64,000 nucleotides of DNA from Planctomycetota bacterium (GCA_012959785.1 DUCM01000005.1:310001-374000); one strand, 5' to 3'; shown: positions 8,261 to 17,255, numbered from the stretch's first letter. Numbers and translations: made by a program. Notes: a model not told the origin generated them from the sequence alone.

Positions 8261-10285
8261 TCAGGCGGAGTCGCCCTCGGGCTTGGCATCGTCCGCGGGA
8301 GCGTCATCGGAGGCCGTCGCTTCAGCAGCGGCTTCGGGGGCAGGAGCTTCCTCGGTCGATGCTTCCTCGGTCGGTGCTTCCTCGGTCGGTGCTTCCTCGG
8401 TCGGTGCTTCCTCGGTCGGTGCTTCCTCGGTCGGTGCTTCCTCGGAGGCAACTCCCTCGGCCTTGGCCTCTTCAGCCTCGGGGGCCTCGCCTGCGGTCTC
8501 CTCCACCGGAGCCTTCGCGGCCTTGGCCGCTGCGGGCGTGGCCTTGCTAGCGGCATCGCGTTCTTCCGAAGTGCCCGGGGTGACCCCGGCGGCATTGTCG
8601 GCGTCGATCTGCTTCTGCATGGCGTCGTTCTCATCGAAGTCGGCATGGGCGAAGGAGAGTCCGATCTTGCGCTCGTCCACGTCCACCCGAATCACCCGCA
8701 CCTCGACCTTCATGCCAGGGCGCAGGACCTCCTCGGGCGAGGCGATCTTGGATTCCGAAAGCTCGGAGATGTGTAGAAGCCCTTCGAGCAGGTCTTCGAG
8801 CTTGACGAAGACGCCGAAACTGGTGGTCTTGGTCACATAGCCCGAAAGCAAGTCTCCGATGTGGTACTTGCTGGGAATTTCTTCCATCCAGGGGTCCACC
8901 GAGAGCTGCTTCATACCCAGGGCAATGCGCTTCTTCTGCTTGTCCACGGAGAGCACCACACACTGGACCTTGTCGCCCTTCTTGACCACCTCGGAGGGGT
9001 GCGCGACCTTCTTGGTCCAGCTCATGTCCGAGATGTGCAACAGGCCGTCGATGCCTTCTTCGATCTCGACGAAAGCGCCATAAGAAGTCAGATTGCGAAC
9101 CGTGCCCTCGATCACCGTGCCCACCGGGTAGTGATCGTCGACAACTTCCCAGGGGTTCGACTCGGCCTGCTTCATGCCGAGGGATATCTCCTGTTTGCCA
9201 TTGTCGATGTCGAGCACCACAACCTCGACCTCTTCGCCACTCTTGACGAGTTCGGAGGGATGGCTGATGCGGCGGGTCCAGGACATCTCGGAGATGTGCA
9301 CCAAACCCTCGATGCCGTCCTCGAGCTTGACGAAGGCACCATAGGTCATGATGTTGACCACCTCGCCCTTGACCTTCTGACCCACGGGGTAGCGTGCCTC
9401 GATGCCGTCCCACGGCGAGGACTGCTTCTGCTTGATGCCCAAGGCGATGCGATCCTTGTCGCGGTCGATCTTCAGCACGATCACTTCCAGTTCCTGGTCG
9501 AGCTCGACCATCTTGGAGGGGTGGCTGATGCGGCCCCAGGACATATCGGTGATGTGCAGCAAGCCGTCGATGCCGCCGAGGTCCACGAAGACACCAAAGT
9601 CTGCGATGTTCTTGACGATACCCGTGCGGACCTGACCGACTTCGATATCGCTGAGGAGGGTTTCCTTCAGCAACTGGCGTTCCTCTTCGAGGAGCTTGCG
9701 CCGCGAGACCACGATGTTCTGGCGCTCGGGGTCGACCTTGATGATGCGCGCCCGAATGGGCTCGTCGATAAAGGCCGAGATGTCGTGGGTGCGGCGCAGG
9801 TTGACCTGGCTGGCGGGCAGGAAGACATTGACGCCCTCCACATCGACCAACAGGCCGCCCTTGATCTTGCGCAGGACCATGCCCTGGATGAGATCGCCCT
9901 CGACATATTTCTTGGAGACGCGATCCCAGGCGCGTTGCCTGTCGGCCCTCTTCTTGGAGAGGTTGGCCGTGTTCTCGTAGCTGTCCTCGCCTTCGTAGAA
10001 GACTTCGAACTCCTGGCCCTTCTGCGGCAACTCGTCGCCAAACTCAGTCAGCGGCACTTGTCCTTCGGACTTGCCGCCGATGTCCATCACGACCATCTTG
10101 GTCTTGTCATCCACCGAGTCGACCACGGCGATGACGATGGTGCCTGGCTTGATGTCCTTGATCGAATCGTCAAGGGCAACTTCAAAGGAGTCTTGGGAGA
10201 AGTCGCTGGTGGCGGCAGCGAGCCGTTTGTCGAGTTCCTCGGGATCGAGGTCATAGCGCTTCAGGCGCTTGGAGGCTAGGGGCAT
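8261..10285 (-). CDS. rpsA: 30S ribosomal protein S1
   Basis: 674 residues. S1 anchors mRNA to the small ribosomal subunit during initiation. Six S1/OB-fold repeats are visible in order from about residue 45 to 550; the later ones carry the signature GVFVDLGGIDGLLHITDMSW, GAFVKLEDGIEGLVHISEMSW, GAFVEIEEGIDGLLHISDMSW and GVFVKLEDLLEGLLHISELS. The C-terminal tail of about 110 residues is Ala/Glu-rich, with tandem EEAPT repeats encoded by a 15-bp DNA repeat, and has no S1 homology. At about 560 residues without the tail the protein has the usual length. It lies downstream of cmk and plsC, a common bacterial order. Confidence 0.95.
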   Translation of the reverse strand: MPLASKRLKRYDLDPEELDKRLAAATSDFSQDSFEVALDDSIKDIKPGTIVIAVVDSVDDKTKMVVMDIGGKSEGQVPLTEFGDELPQKGQEFEVFYEGEDSYENTANLSKKRADRQRAWDRVSKKYVEGDLIQGMVLRKIKGGLLVDVEGVNVFLPASQVNLRRTHDISAFIDEPIRARIIKVDPERQNIVVSRRKLLEEERQLLKETLLSDIEVGQVRTGIVKNIADFGVFVDLGGIDGLLHITDMSWGRISHPSKMVELDQELEVIVLKIDRDKDRIALGIKQKQSSPWDGIEARYPVGQKVKGEVVNIMTYGAFVKLEDGIEGLVHISEMSWTRRISHPSELVKSGEEVEVVVLDIDNGKQEISLGMKQAESNPWEVVDDHYPVGTVIEGTVRNLTSYGAFVEIEEGIDGLLHISDMSWTKKVAHPSEVVKKGDKVQCVVLSVDKQKKRIALGMKQLSVDPWMEEIPSKYHIGDLLSGYVTKTTSFGVFVKLEDLLEGLLHISELSESKIASPEEVLRPGMKVEVRVIRVDVDERKIGLSFAHADFDENDAMQKQIDADNAAGVTPGTSEERDAASKATPAAAKAAKAPVEETAGEAPEAEEAKAEGVASEEAPTEEAPTEEAPTEEAPTEEAPTEEASTEEAPAPEAAAEATASDDAPADDAKPEGDSA
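8346..8445. repeat. 15-bp tandem repeat inside the rpsA 3' end
   Basis: GCTTCCTCGG recurs every 15 bases at 8346, 8361, 8376, 8391, 8406, 8421 and 8436, separated by TCGGT (once TCGAT). On the coding strand it encodes repeated Glu-Glu-Ala-Pro-Thr (once Ser). The near-identity of copies suggests recent expansion by slippage and a copy number that may vary between strains. Confidence 0.9.
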
Positions 10286-10506
10286 AAGAGAACGGGGCGG
10301 GTCCCAGGAAGGACCATCTCAAGAGGTATTTGAACGCGCAGAGCCGGTGCCGGTCACGCCCAGCCCCCTGCTTGAGGGACCAGGGCAGGAGCACCTGGGG
10401 CCTCCGCGTCACGCCGCCAAGGTGCGGTGCGAGCCGCAGAGTCTAGCTCAAGCACCGGGCCAGCCCACCAGATTTCGGGCGGATCCTCCGGGCCTCAAAG
10501 CCAATC
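10286..10506 (-). promoter_or_regulatory. rpsA upstream region
   Basis: A 221-bp gap between plsC and rpsA that probably holds the rpsA promoter and leader. A -10-like TAGACT lies on the minus strand at 10445-10440, giving a leader of roughly 148 nt. A small hairpin (CCAGG/CCTGG arms around 10380-10398) lies within it. There is no strong Shine-Dalgarno sequence before the rpsA ATG. The promoter assignment is weak. Confidence 0.3.
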
Positions 10507-11145
10507 TCAGTCGCCTGCCACGGCGGCCACAACCGCCTCGCGCACCTGGGCCAGGGCCCCCGGCCCAGCTGCGGCCACAGGCGCCAAGAAGCGCAGCCCG
10601 AGTCTCCCGGGACCGGGTCGCCGCTGGGACCGCGGCCAGGCCTCGTAGGAACCCCGGATGGCGGCAGGAATCAGGGGCACCCCGGCCTTGCGAGCGGCCA
10701 GGAGCGCCCCGGCCTTGAACTCCCCTACCTGGCCGTCGAGGGTGCGCGTGCCCTCGGGGAAAATCGCCAGAAGGTCGCCTCCTTCCAGATGCATCTGCAT
10801 CTCGCGCAGAGCCCCACGGTCGGCCTTGCCGCGCTCGATGAGCACGGCGCCGCACTGGCGCATGATAAAGCCCAAAATAAACGAATCCGCCAAACTTCGG
10901 CGCGCCACGAAGGACACATGGCGACCGGTAGCTGCTGCCAGCATCGGGATGTCGAGAAACGACTGGTGGTTGGCCACGATCAGGGCACCCCCTTCGCGGG
11001 GCAGATGTTCGCTGCCCTCGACCTCGAGACCATGGCGCAGGTGAAGGTAGAGCGACAGAGAGTTGCTCACGGTGCGGTAGACCAGGGTCTTGCGCACAAG
11101 GACGGTCCCTCCGGCACAAATCGTCGTGGCGCTTTCCGCCGCCAT
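10507..11145 (-). CDS. plsC: 1-acyl-sn-glycerol-3-phosphate acyltransferase
   Basis: 212 residues. The PlsC/LPLAT family acylates lysophosphatidic acid at the inner membrane in phospholipid synthesis. Motif I is NHQSFLD (catalytic H-x4-D, about residue 60) and motif III is IFPEGTR (about residue 128); AVLIERG fits motif II. Its ATG overlaps the cmk stop (ATGA), so the two are translated together. The cmk-plsC-rpsA order is frequently conserved. The size is slightly short but complete. Confidence 0.88.
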   Translation of the reverse strand: MAAESATTICAGGTVLVRKTLVYRTVSNSLSLYLHLRHGLEVEGSEHLPREGGALIVANHQSFLDIPMLAAATGRHVSFVARRSLADSFILGFIMRQCGAVLIERGKADRGALREMQMHLEGGDLLAIFPEGTRTLDGQVGEFKAGALLAARKAGVPLIPAAIRGSYEAWPRSQRRPGPGRLGLRFLAPVAAAGPGALAQVREAVVAAVAGD

Positions 11146-11795
11146 CAGTCGTCGGCTCTTGCGCCCACGGTGGCCAGGATCAGGTCCACGACCCCCTGGG
11201 CATCGAGATCGTCGGTCTCGAGGTGGGTGACGCCAGCTCCCAACCGCAAGGGCGAATCAGCACGGCCCGAGTCGATGGCGTCGCGCCGTGCCAGACTGCG
11301 CTCGATCTCGTCCACCCGTTCGAGTTGCCCCATCTGCCTCGCCCTGCGCCGTGCCCGCTCCCGGGGACTGGCATCGAGGAAGAAGCGAAAATCCGCCTCT
11401 GGAAAGACCACCGTGGTCACATCGCGGCCCTCGGCCACCAGGCCGCCGTGGCGCGTCGCCACCAGGTGTTGCTTGGGCACAATGGCCGCGCGCACCGCAG
11501 GGATGGCGGCCACTGGCGAGACCAGCTCGTCCACGGCTTCGGAACGAATGTCGGGCTCACCGGGTTCACCGTCGAGGTAGATCGCGCCCTCATCATCAAA
11601 GCTGAGGTGCACCTCCGACGCCATGCGAGCCACGGCCTCTTGGTCGCTGGCGGAGACATCCCCACGCAGGCAGGCGAGAGCCACGGCGCGATACATGGCC
11701 CCGGTATCGAGGAAGATCAACCCCAGGGCCGACGCCAGAGCGCGGGCGATCGTGCTCTTGCCTGCTCCCGCGGGTCCGTCGATGGCGATGATCAT
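11145..11795 (-). CDS. cmk: Cytidylate kinase
   Basis: 216 residues. It phosphorylates CMP and dCMP. The N-terminus MIIAIDGPAGAGKSTIARAL holds the P-loop; LIFLDTGAMYRAVA and VAEGRDVTTVVFPEADFRFFLDA are characteristic of Cmk, and the Arg-rich lid (SPRERARRRARQM) follows. The ATG at 11795 is chosen because family members start directly at this beta strand; longer frames reach back into lpxH. It is 25 bp after lpxH and overlaps plsC. Confidence 0.93.
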   Translation of the reverse strand: MIIAIDGPAGAGKSTIARALASALGLIFLDTGAMYRAVALACLRGDVSASDQEAVARMASEVHLSFDDEGAIYLDGEPGEPDIRSEAVDELVSPVAAIPAVRAAIVPKQHLVATRHGGLVAEGRDVTTVVFPEADFRFFLDASPRERARRRARQMGQLERVDEIERSLARRDAIDSGRADSPLRLGAGVTHLETDDLDAQGVVDLILATVGARADD

Positions 11796-11820
11796 CCCGG
11801 CCCAGTCTACCCCCATGAGT

Positions 11821-12630
11821 TCACGAAAGCTGCGTCGCGCTCGGAGCAACCTGGGCGAATAGGGCCTCGGCTGGAGCTCGCGCCCCACTCGCTGCCAGGC
11901 AAAGGGTCCCGCCGGCACCCACGACCACGAGGTCTTGCGGTCCGCCAAAGGCATCCACAACCATCCAGCGCGGGCCATCCGACAGCATCTCGTCGCGAGC
12001 CCGGTGGGCGTGGCCAGCGAGCACCAGGGCCGCATGGCGTCGGCGCGCGAGGCTGCGGCAAGCCTCCTCCTGCATGGCCTTGACGCCTCCTTGCTTGATC
12101 TTCAGGGCAGCTGTGGAGGCGCGCCGCAAGCGCCTGGCGATGGCCCCTGCCAGGGCCCGCGGCAGGCGCGGAGCCAGAGCCAGAAGCAGGGGCGAACGCA
12201 GAATGCGGCGCAGGCGCTGGTAGGCGATATCGCGGCTGCACAATTCGTCGCCGTGGATCAGGGCCAGGCGAGTGCCGTCCTCCAAGGTCGCGTCGAAACC
12301 TTGGGCGTGTATCTGCGCGCCGGTCTTGGCCTCAAAACTTGGGCCCAGGAGAAAGTCGCGGTTGCCGTGCAGGACATGCAATCCTGCGCCCCCGGCACAG
12401 AGCGCCGCCAGGGCCGCGGTCACGACCCGGGCGCCGGCGGCCTCTTCGTGCTTCGGTCCGATCCAGGCATCGAAGAGGTCCCCGAGCACCACCAAGTGGG
12501 GCGGCGCGATCCCCTGCAACCAGGCACTGAACCGTGAGCAATCCTCGGGGTCATGGGGATCGAGGTGCAGATCGCCGATGATCAAGCTGCCCTCCGTGAG
12601 GCACGGGAGCGCGACTTGGTCCGCGCTCAC
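11821..12630 (-). CDS. lpxH: UDP-2,3-diacylglucosamine pyrophosphohydrolase
   Basis: 269 residues from a GTG that overlaps the upstream regulator stop (GTGA). A TTG at 12585 preceded by GGAGG is a strong alternative (254 residues) and matches where family members begin. Metallophosphoesterase motifs are IIGDLHLD, VVLGDLFDAW, the LpxH-typical HGNRDFLLG, LIHGDELC and LAGHAHR. The enzyme hydrolyses UDP-diacylglucosamine to lipid X on the cytoplasmic membrane face in lipid A synthesis, which indicates an LPS-bearing outer membrane. It lies upstream of cmk. Confidence 0.85.
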   Translation of the reverse strand: MSADQVALPCLTEGSLIIGDLHLDPHDPEDCSRFSAWLQGIAPPHLVVLGDLFDAWIGPKHEEAAGARVVTAALAALCAGGAGLHVLHGNRDFLLGPSFEAKTGAQIHAQGFDATLEDGTRLALIHGDELCSRDIAYQRLRRILRSPLLLALAPRLPRALAGAIARRLRRASTAALKIKQGGVKAMQEEACRSLARRRHAALVLAGHAHRARDEMLSDGPRWMVVDAFGGPQDLVVVGAGGTLCLAASGARAPAEALFAQVAPSATQLS

Positions 12631-14045
12631 GCTTCGCTCGTTCCTGCATCGTTGGAGGCGGTGTCTTTCGAGGCAGTGCCTTCGGAGGCGTCCTCCCCCG
12701 GCGCCGAGATGCCAAAGTCGCGCATCTTCTCCCACAGGACCTTGCGCGAAATCCCCAGCAGGTCTGCAGCTTGGGTGCGGTGACCTCCGGTCTTTTCGAG
12801 AGCCCGGCCGATGTGCTCGACCTCGACTTCGCGCAGTCGCTCGCGCAGAGGCTGCACCTCGTCCGTGACCAGAGTCGCCCCGCGCCAACGCGGGTCCTGG
12901 GGCAGCATGTCGTCCAGGGAGAGCTCGCTGCCACTGGCGCAAAGAGCGATGGCGCGTTGCACGGCATTTTCGAGCTCGCGCACATTGCCCGGCCAGGGGT
13001 AGCGTTCGAGGGCGCGCATGGTGCCAGTGGAGAGTTCGTACCTGCGCCCACCGCCGTGGCGCTCGATCATGAAGCGTACGAGCAAGGGCACATCCCCCAC
13101 GCGTTCGCGCAGGGGCGGCAACTCCACAGGGACCACATTGATGCGATAGAAGAGGTCTTCCCGAAAGCGTCCCTCGCGCACGAGCTCGCGCAAGGGCACC
13201 TTGGTGGCCGCCAGGAAGCGCAGATCCAAACTGCGGCTACCCTCGGCTCCCAGGCGCTCGACCTGGCGCTCCTGCAGGACGCGCAGGAGCTTGACCTGAG
13301 TCGAGAGGGGCATGTCATCGATGTCATCGAGAAAGAAGGTCCCTCCATCGGCCAGCTCGAAGCGGCCCCGGCGCTCCTTGCGCGCGTCGGTGAAGGCGCC
13401 CTTCTCGAAGCCGAACAATTCGGCCTCGAGCAGACTCTCAGGCAGGGCCGCGCAGGAAATGGCCACGAAGGGCTCCGCCGCCCGTGCGCTGCTGGCGTGC
13501 ACAGCCCGGGCAAAGCGCTCCTTGCCCGTGCCGCTCTCGCCCTGGATCAAGACCGTGGCGTCCGAGGGGGCAATGGTGCGCACGCGGCCAAAGACAGCCC
13601 GAATGGCCGGCGACTCACCGATGATCTCGTCGAATCCCTCGGCCCCTTCGAGGCGTTCGCGCAGGGCACTGTTTTCCACTTCGAGGGAGCGCAGGCGAGC
13701 GTAGGTCTCCACCAAGGCCACCATGGACTCGTTGCGAAAAGGTTTTTGCAGGTAGAAGCGGGCCCCCATATCCACCGCTCGCGAAGCATCGGCCATGGCC
13801 GCGAAGCCGGTCATGATGATCACCGGGCGCTGGGCGTCGAGTTCCATGGAGCGCTCGAGCACCGCCATGCCACCAGCGCCCGGCATGCGAATGTCCGTCA
13901 GCACCAGGGCGATCTCCTCGTTCTCCAGGGCCGCCAAGGCCTGGTCCGTATCCCCGGCGCAAGTCACCTCGAAGCCCGCCTCCTCGAGGGCATCGGTGAG
14001 GGTCACCGCAATGGTGATCTCATCGTCGGCGAGCAGGACGCGCAT
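12627..14045 (-). CDS. Sigma-54-dependent response regulator with divergent AAA+ motifs
   Basis: 472 residues. The receiver domain is canonical: acidic pair D7-D8, phosphorylatable D51 (LVLTDIRMP), T79 and K101. The AAA+ domain has Walker A GESGTGKE (169-176), but the sigma-54 contact loop reads GAFTDA (216-221) instead of GAFTGA, and Walker B reads FLDD (D240-D241) where FLDE is usual. A Fis-type helix-turn-helix follows (HRTQAADLLGISRKVLWEKM). It lies 14 bp after the degenerate GGDEF gene and overlaps lpxH. The protein probably still binds DNA, but its ability to remodel sigma-54 is uncertain. Confidence 0.88.
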   Translation of the reverse strand: MRVLLADDEITIAVTLTDALEEAGFEVTCAGDTDQALAALENEEIALVLTDIRMPGAGGMAVLERSMELDAQRPVIIMTGFAAMADASRAVDMGARFYLQKPFRNESMVALVETYARLRSLEVENSALRERLEGAEGFDEIIGESPAIRAVFGRVRTIAPSDATVLIQGESGTGKERFARAVHASSARAAEPFVAISCAALPESLLEAELFGFEKGAFTDARKERRGRFELADGGTFFLDDIDDMPLSTQVKLLRVLQERQVERLGAEGSRSLDLRFLAATKVPLRELVREGRFREDLFYRINVVPVELPPLRERVGDVPLLVRFMIERHGGGRRYELSTGTMRALERYPWPGNVRELENAVQRAIALCASGSELSLDDMLPQDPRWRGATLVTDEVQPLRERLREVEVEHIGRALEKTGGHRTQAADLLGISRKVLWEKMRDFGISAPGEDASEGTASKDTASNDAGTSEA

Positions 14046-14059
14046 GGGTTGAAGGCACC

Positions 14060-14584
14060 TCAGAGCTGCCCTTCGGGCGCTCGTGCGATGTACTTGCCGC
14101 CGCCCGCGGCGCTGGCTTCCTGGGCGCAGCGTTCGGCGGTCTTGATCAGGTCGTCGTGGAACATGGTCTCGCCCGCGGTCAACCACGAGCCGCCGATGGA
14201 GAAGCTGAGGTGCTCGCCCTCGATTTCCGGCAGGCTGAGTTCGGTGGCGCGCTCCACCAGGCGCACGGCCATGATCTCGATCTGCTCGGGAGTCGAGTGC
14301 GGCACCACGATCATCAAGCGATCATCGGGCAGGCGCCCCAGGAAGTCGCTGGTGCGGGTGCGCTCGTGGAGCAGGTCCACCACCGCACCCAGGACAGTCT
14401 CGCGGGCCTCGAAGCCAAAGCGGTCGCGCACCGAATCGAGCTGATCGACGGCGACAAAAAGGCACACGAGAGGGTAGTCGTAGCGCAAGGCGCGGCTGAA
14501 CTCGACCCGCATCAGGTGCTGAATCTGGGCCAGGCTGAACAGTTCGTGGAGGGGCCCGTTGGCGGTTTGCTTGGATTCAGTCAT
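14060..14584 (-). CDS. Degenerate GGDEF-domain protein
   Basis: 174 residues. The fold pattern of a GGDEF domain is visible: FSLAQIQHLMRVEFSRALRYDYPLVCLFVAVDQLDSV, GFEARETVLGAVVDLL and TSDFLGRL, and a later SFSIGGS strand. The catalytic GG(D/E)EF is replaced by LPDDR (GRLPDDRLMIVVP). It should therefore not make cyclic-di-GMP; nucleotide sensing or a purely structural role is possible. It sits between an FHA-like membrane protein and a response regulator on the same strand, suggesting a signalling unit. The ATG at 14584 is chosen because upstream residues are not domain-like. Confidence 0.7.
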   Translation of the reverse strand: MTESKQTANGPLHELFSLAQIQHLMRVEFSRALRYDYPLVCLFVAVDQLDSVRDRFGFEARETVLGAVVDLLHERTRTSDFLGRLPDDRLMIVVPHSTPEQIEIMAVRLVERATELSLPEIEGEHLSFSIGGSWLTAGETMFHDDLIKTAERCAQEASAAGGGKYIARAPEGQL

Positions 14585-14676
14585 GCGGTAGTTGGGAAGA
14601 GCCAGGCTTGGCGGACCCGCGGGTGTTCTGTTCGGTAGCCGAGGCCCGCTGAAAGTAGCGCTAGCCAGGAGAAAAG

Positions 14677-15471
14677 TCACAGGGGGCCGCGGCCCAGGAG
14701 AAAGTCGAGGAAGTGATCGAAACTAAACTGCCACTTGACACGCACCAGAACCATGATCACCAGCAAGATGGCGCTGTAGACGCCGATGGCCACGATATTC
14801 GCAACCAGATAGGCCGTGCCGCTGCGGGCCTGGGCGCGTGCCTTGCGGCTCGCGCCCTGCACGCCGCGCTGCAAGGAACTCATCAAAAAGTCGCGCAAGA
14901 GACGGCCGCTGCGCTCCATCAGGCGTGGATCATCGGCGGCGAGCTGGACGCCGGCCAGGACCTCGCGGGCACAGGCGTCGGCGTTGAATTCATTGCTTAT
15001 CACGGCATCTTGCCAGCGCCGCAGCACGGCCTTGTCGGCCAGCCCAAGCTCAATCGCCAGGCCCGCGCGCACGCGCTGGGTGCCGCGGTCATCGGAACCT
15101 GTGGGAGCGGCGGTCCCGGTCGCTTGAGCGCTCGCCATGGGCAGTTCCTCGATGACCGGCGCCCCTCTCCCCAGGCGCAGGGTGACACGACCCCAGACAA
15201 GGTCCTTGCCTGCCACCAGGCTGGCTTCGGTCAGCACCTCGCCAGCCACCTCCAGGGGCGTCTGACCACTCACATGGACGATCTTGGGGGGGTCGCTCCA
15301 AAGGTGCAGCTCACCATCAGGGGCTCCGGGGATGACCACATCCGCAGTCGCCCCCCCCAGGCGCGTCAAGCCGCTCTTCATTTCTGCGCGGGAGGCTAAA
15401 CCGCCCACTTCAATGTCCAGCCAAACTTCGGTCACTGCATCGTTCACGGTATCGTTCACAGAGAGAGGCAT
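14677..15471 (-). CDS. FHA-like domain membrane protein
   Basis: 264 residues. The N-terminal 100 residues form a beta-rich region (RLGGATADVVIPG, HLWSDPPKIVHVSG, PLEVAGEVLTEASLVAGKDLVWGRVTLRLG) resembling a forkhead-associated phosphothreonine-binding domain, though the usual GR-x-S/H core is not clear. A linker and a helical region follow, then one C-terminal membrane helix (YLVANIVAIGVYSAILLVIMVLV) and a short tail. It is upstream of the degenerate GGDEF and regulator genes with a 92-bp gap, and divergent from the gene at 15606. The domain call is tentative. Confidence 0.6.
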   Translation of the reverse strand: MPLSVNDTVNDAVTEVWLDIEVGGLASRAEMKSGLTRLGGATADVVIPGAPDGELHLWSDPPKIVHVSGQTPLEVAGEVLTEASLVAGKDLVWGRVTLRLGRGAPVIEELPMASAQATGTAAPTGSDDRGTQRVRAGLAIELGLADKAVLRRWQDAVISNEFNADACAREVLAGVQLAADDPRLMERSGRLLRDFLMSSLQRGVQGASRKARAQARSGTAYLVANIVAIGVYSAILLVIMVLVRVKWQFSFDHFLDFLLGRGPL

Positions 15472-15605
15472 AAGGCATTGGAAGGCCGGATGCACGCCAG
15501 CTCCCCGGGGATCGGGCCGATCCGGGGGCTGCCAGCGTAGCCCCCGGGGCCCGGGGCGACTACTCTGTAGGCACCCGCCCCCCCCCAACCCCTCTTCTTT
15601 TCGCC

Positions 15606-17255
15606 ATGCTGCTGACCCCGCTCCTGGCCCTCGCGAGTCCCCTGGCCCTGGCCACCACCCAACCCGTGGCCCTGGCCGCTCTCAATGCAGAAGAAGAGTG
15701 GACGGCCCTGGCCCTCCCGGCCCTGGCCGATGCCCCGGCGCCCCTTTCGTTCGCGGCCCTTCAAGACGGCACCCACATCGCCCTGGAAGGCACTTTCGAG
15801 GGACCGGGCGCGGCGCCAGCGCCGGCTCTGGTGGGAGCCGAAGTTGGCTCGCTCTTGGGCCAGGCCGCCCGCGCCGCAGGGGTCGAGCTCGAATTTCTGC
15901 CCCTGGGGGCGCCGCTCCTCGCCCGCGGCTCGGACGCGGCCCTGGCCTGGGCCCGGCGCGAACTCGCCGGCCTCGATGACGCCAGCCGCCGGCGGCGCAT
16001 TACCCTCGAAGTCCTGCTGGCGCCCGGCGACCTCACCAGCACCGAAGCCCGCGCCTGGCTCGATGAGAAGATGACCAGCTCCGGTGGGGCTCGTGTCTGG
16101 CGGGCCCAGGTCGTGGGTGGCCAGGTGGTGGCCTTTGGGAAACGCGAACGGCGCGGCTTCTTGGCGGGCTATGAGGTCATGGTGGCCACCGACGCCGGCG
16201 TCGCCTCGCCCCTCATCGGCAGCCTGTACAGCGGCAAGACTCTGCACCTCAGGGCTTCGCGGGTGGACCGCGGCCGGCGAGTGCACCTGCGCGGCTGGCT
16301 CGATCTCGCCGAGGACCGCGGCGGCGAGGACTTCGATCCCCTCTCGCCGGACCTGGGCAAGATCGAGGAACCGCAGGTAGACAGCCTGACCCTGGGCTTC
16401 TCCGGGGTGGTCGCGAGCGGTGGCTCTCTGCGAGTCAAGATCAAGGGCGCGCCCCTCACCGAGGTCGACTGGTCTCTGTTCGTCTTCGCCTCCGTGGCCC
16501 CCGAACCCATGCGCCTGGAAGATCACGGCTGGCGTGCCATCGATGTCTCCCTACTATCCACCTCGGCCCTGCGCTGGCCGAGGGTGACCCCTGGCGCAGG
16601 GCTCTTGGGCTCGGCCCACCTCGCAGGCGTGAGATCGGCCTTCGAATCCATCTCGGCCGCGGGGCTTGTGGCCAACGCCCAGGAGCGCAGTCGTTCGAGC
16701 GCTAACTCCCTGGGTGGCCTCGGTTCCGGCGCGCGCCCCGCCCTGGCAGTGAGTGAACACCTGCTCTTGTTTTCGGCGGCGCACCTGGCCGAGAAGAAAA
16801 CGCCGGGCCTCGAAGCTCTTCTGGCAGCGAGCGAGTCGGAGCGCTTGCTAAGCGACTATCTGGTCCTCGAGAGCGGCAACCTGCGAGTCGAATTCCCCGT
16901 AGCCGGCGGTGAGCCGGCGCGCCTGATGGTGGGACGGGAACGCACTTTTGTCACCGGTTATGAAGCCGAGCTGGCGCCCAACACCTGGATGCCTGCACCC
17001 ACCGTCGAGCGCGTCTTCGACGGCCTCGCCTGGCAGGGGCGTCGCACGGGAACGAGTTTTCAAGCCAGCGCCTGGATCAGCAGCAGCGACCCCGCCGAGG
17101 TGCGTTCCCGCCGTGAGGCCAATTTGGGTAGCCTGCAACTACTCCAGCGACGGGTGCGCTCCAATGCGGGAGAAGTCCCGGGGGCCGAACGGAGCGCTTT
17201 CCTGCCCGGGACGGCCGACGCCTCGGGCCTGTTCCTCAGCTTGACCAAAAACTAG
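15606..17255 (+). CDS. Exported protein of unknown function
   Basis: 549 residues with an N-terminal hydrophobic signal (LLTPLLALASPLALATTQPVA). The mature part is Ala/Leu/Gly-rich and mixed alpha/beta. Two segments resemble each other in style, GKRERRGFLAGYEVMVATDAGVASPLIGSLYSG and GRERTFVTGYEAELAPNTWMPAPTVERVFDG, suggesting an internal duplication of a beta-rich module similar to extra domains of secretin-like outer-membrane proteins. No family is firmly recognised. A -10-like TACTCT lies at about 15549. A hairpin (17296-17316) follows it. Confidence 0.6.
   Translation: MLLTPLLALASPLALATTQPVALAALNAEEEWTALALPALADAPAPLSFAALQDGTHIALEGTFEGPGAAPAPALVGAEVGSLLGQAARAAGVELEFLPLGAPLLARGSDAALAWARRELAGLDDASRRRRITLEVLLAPGDLTSTEARAWLDEKMTSSGGARVWRAQVVGGQVVAFGKRERRGFLAGYEVMVATDAGVASPLIGSLYSGKTLHLRASRVDRGRRVHLRGWLDLAEDRGGEDFDPLSPDLGKIEEPQVDSLTLGFSGVVASGGSLRVKIKGAPLTEVDWSLFVFASVAPEPMRLEDHGWRAIDVSLLSTSALRWPRVTPGAGLLGSAHLAGVRSAFESISAAGLVANAQERSRSSANSLGGLGSGARPALAVSEHLLLFSAAHLAEKKTPGLEALLAASESERLLSDYLVLESGNLRVEFPVAGGEPARLMVGRERTFVTGYEAELAPNTWMPAPTVERVFDGLAWQGRRTGTSFQASAWISSSDPAEVRSRREANLGSLQLLQRRVRSNAGEVPGAERSAFLPGTADASGLFLSLTKN

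Noticed and set aside
8861..10279. A 472-codon plus-strand frame opposite rpsA
   Set aside because: Repeats in it mirror the S1 repeats, which shows it is only the complement of rpsA.
12771..14444. A 557-codon plus-strand frame opposite the sigma-54 regulator and GGDEF gene
   Set aside because: Shadow frame; the minus-strand proteins have clear domains and overlapping start-stop junctions.
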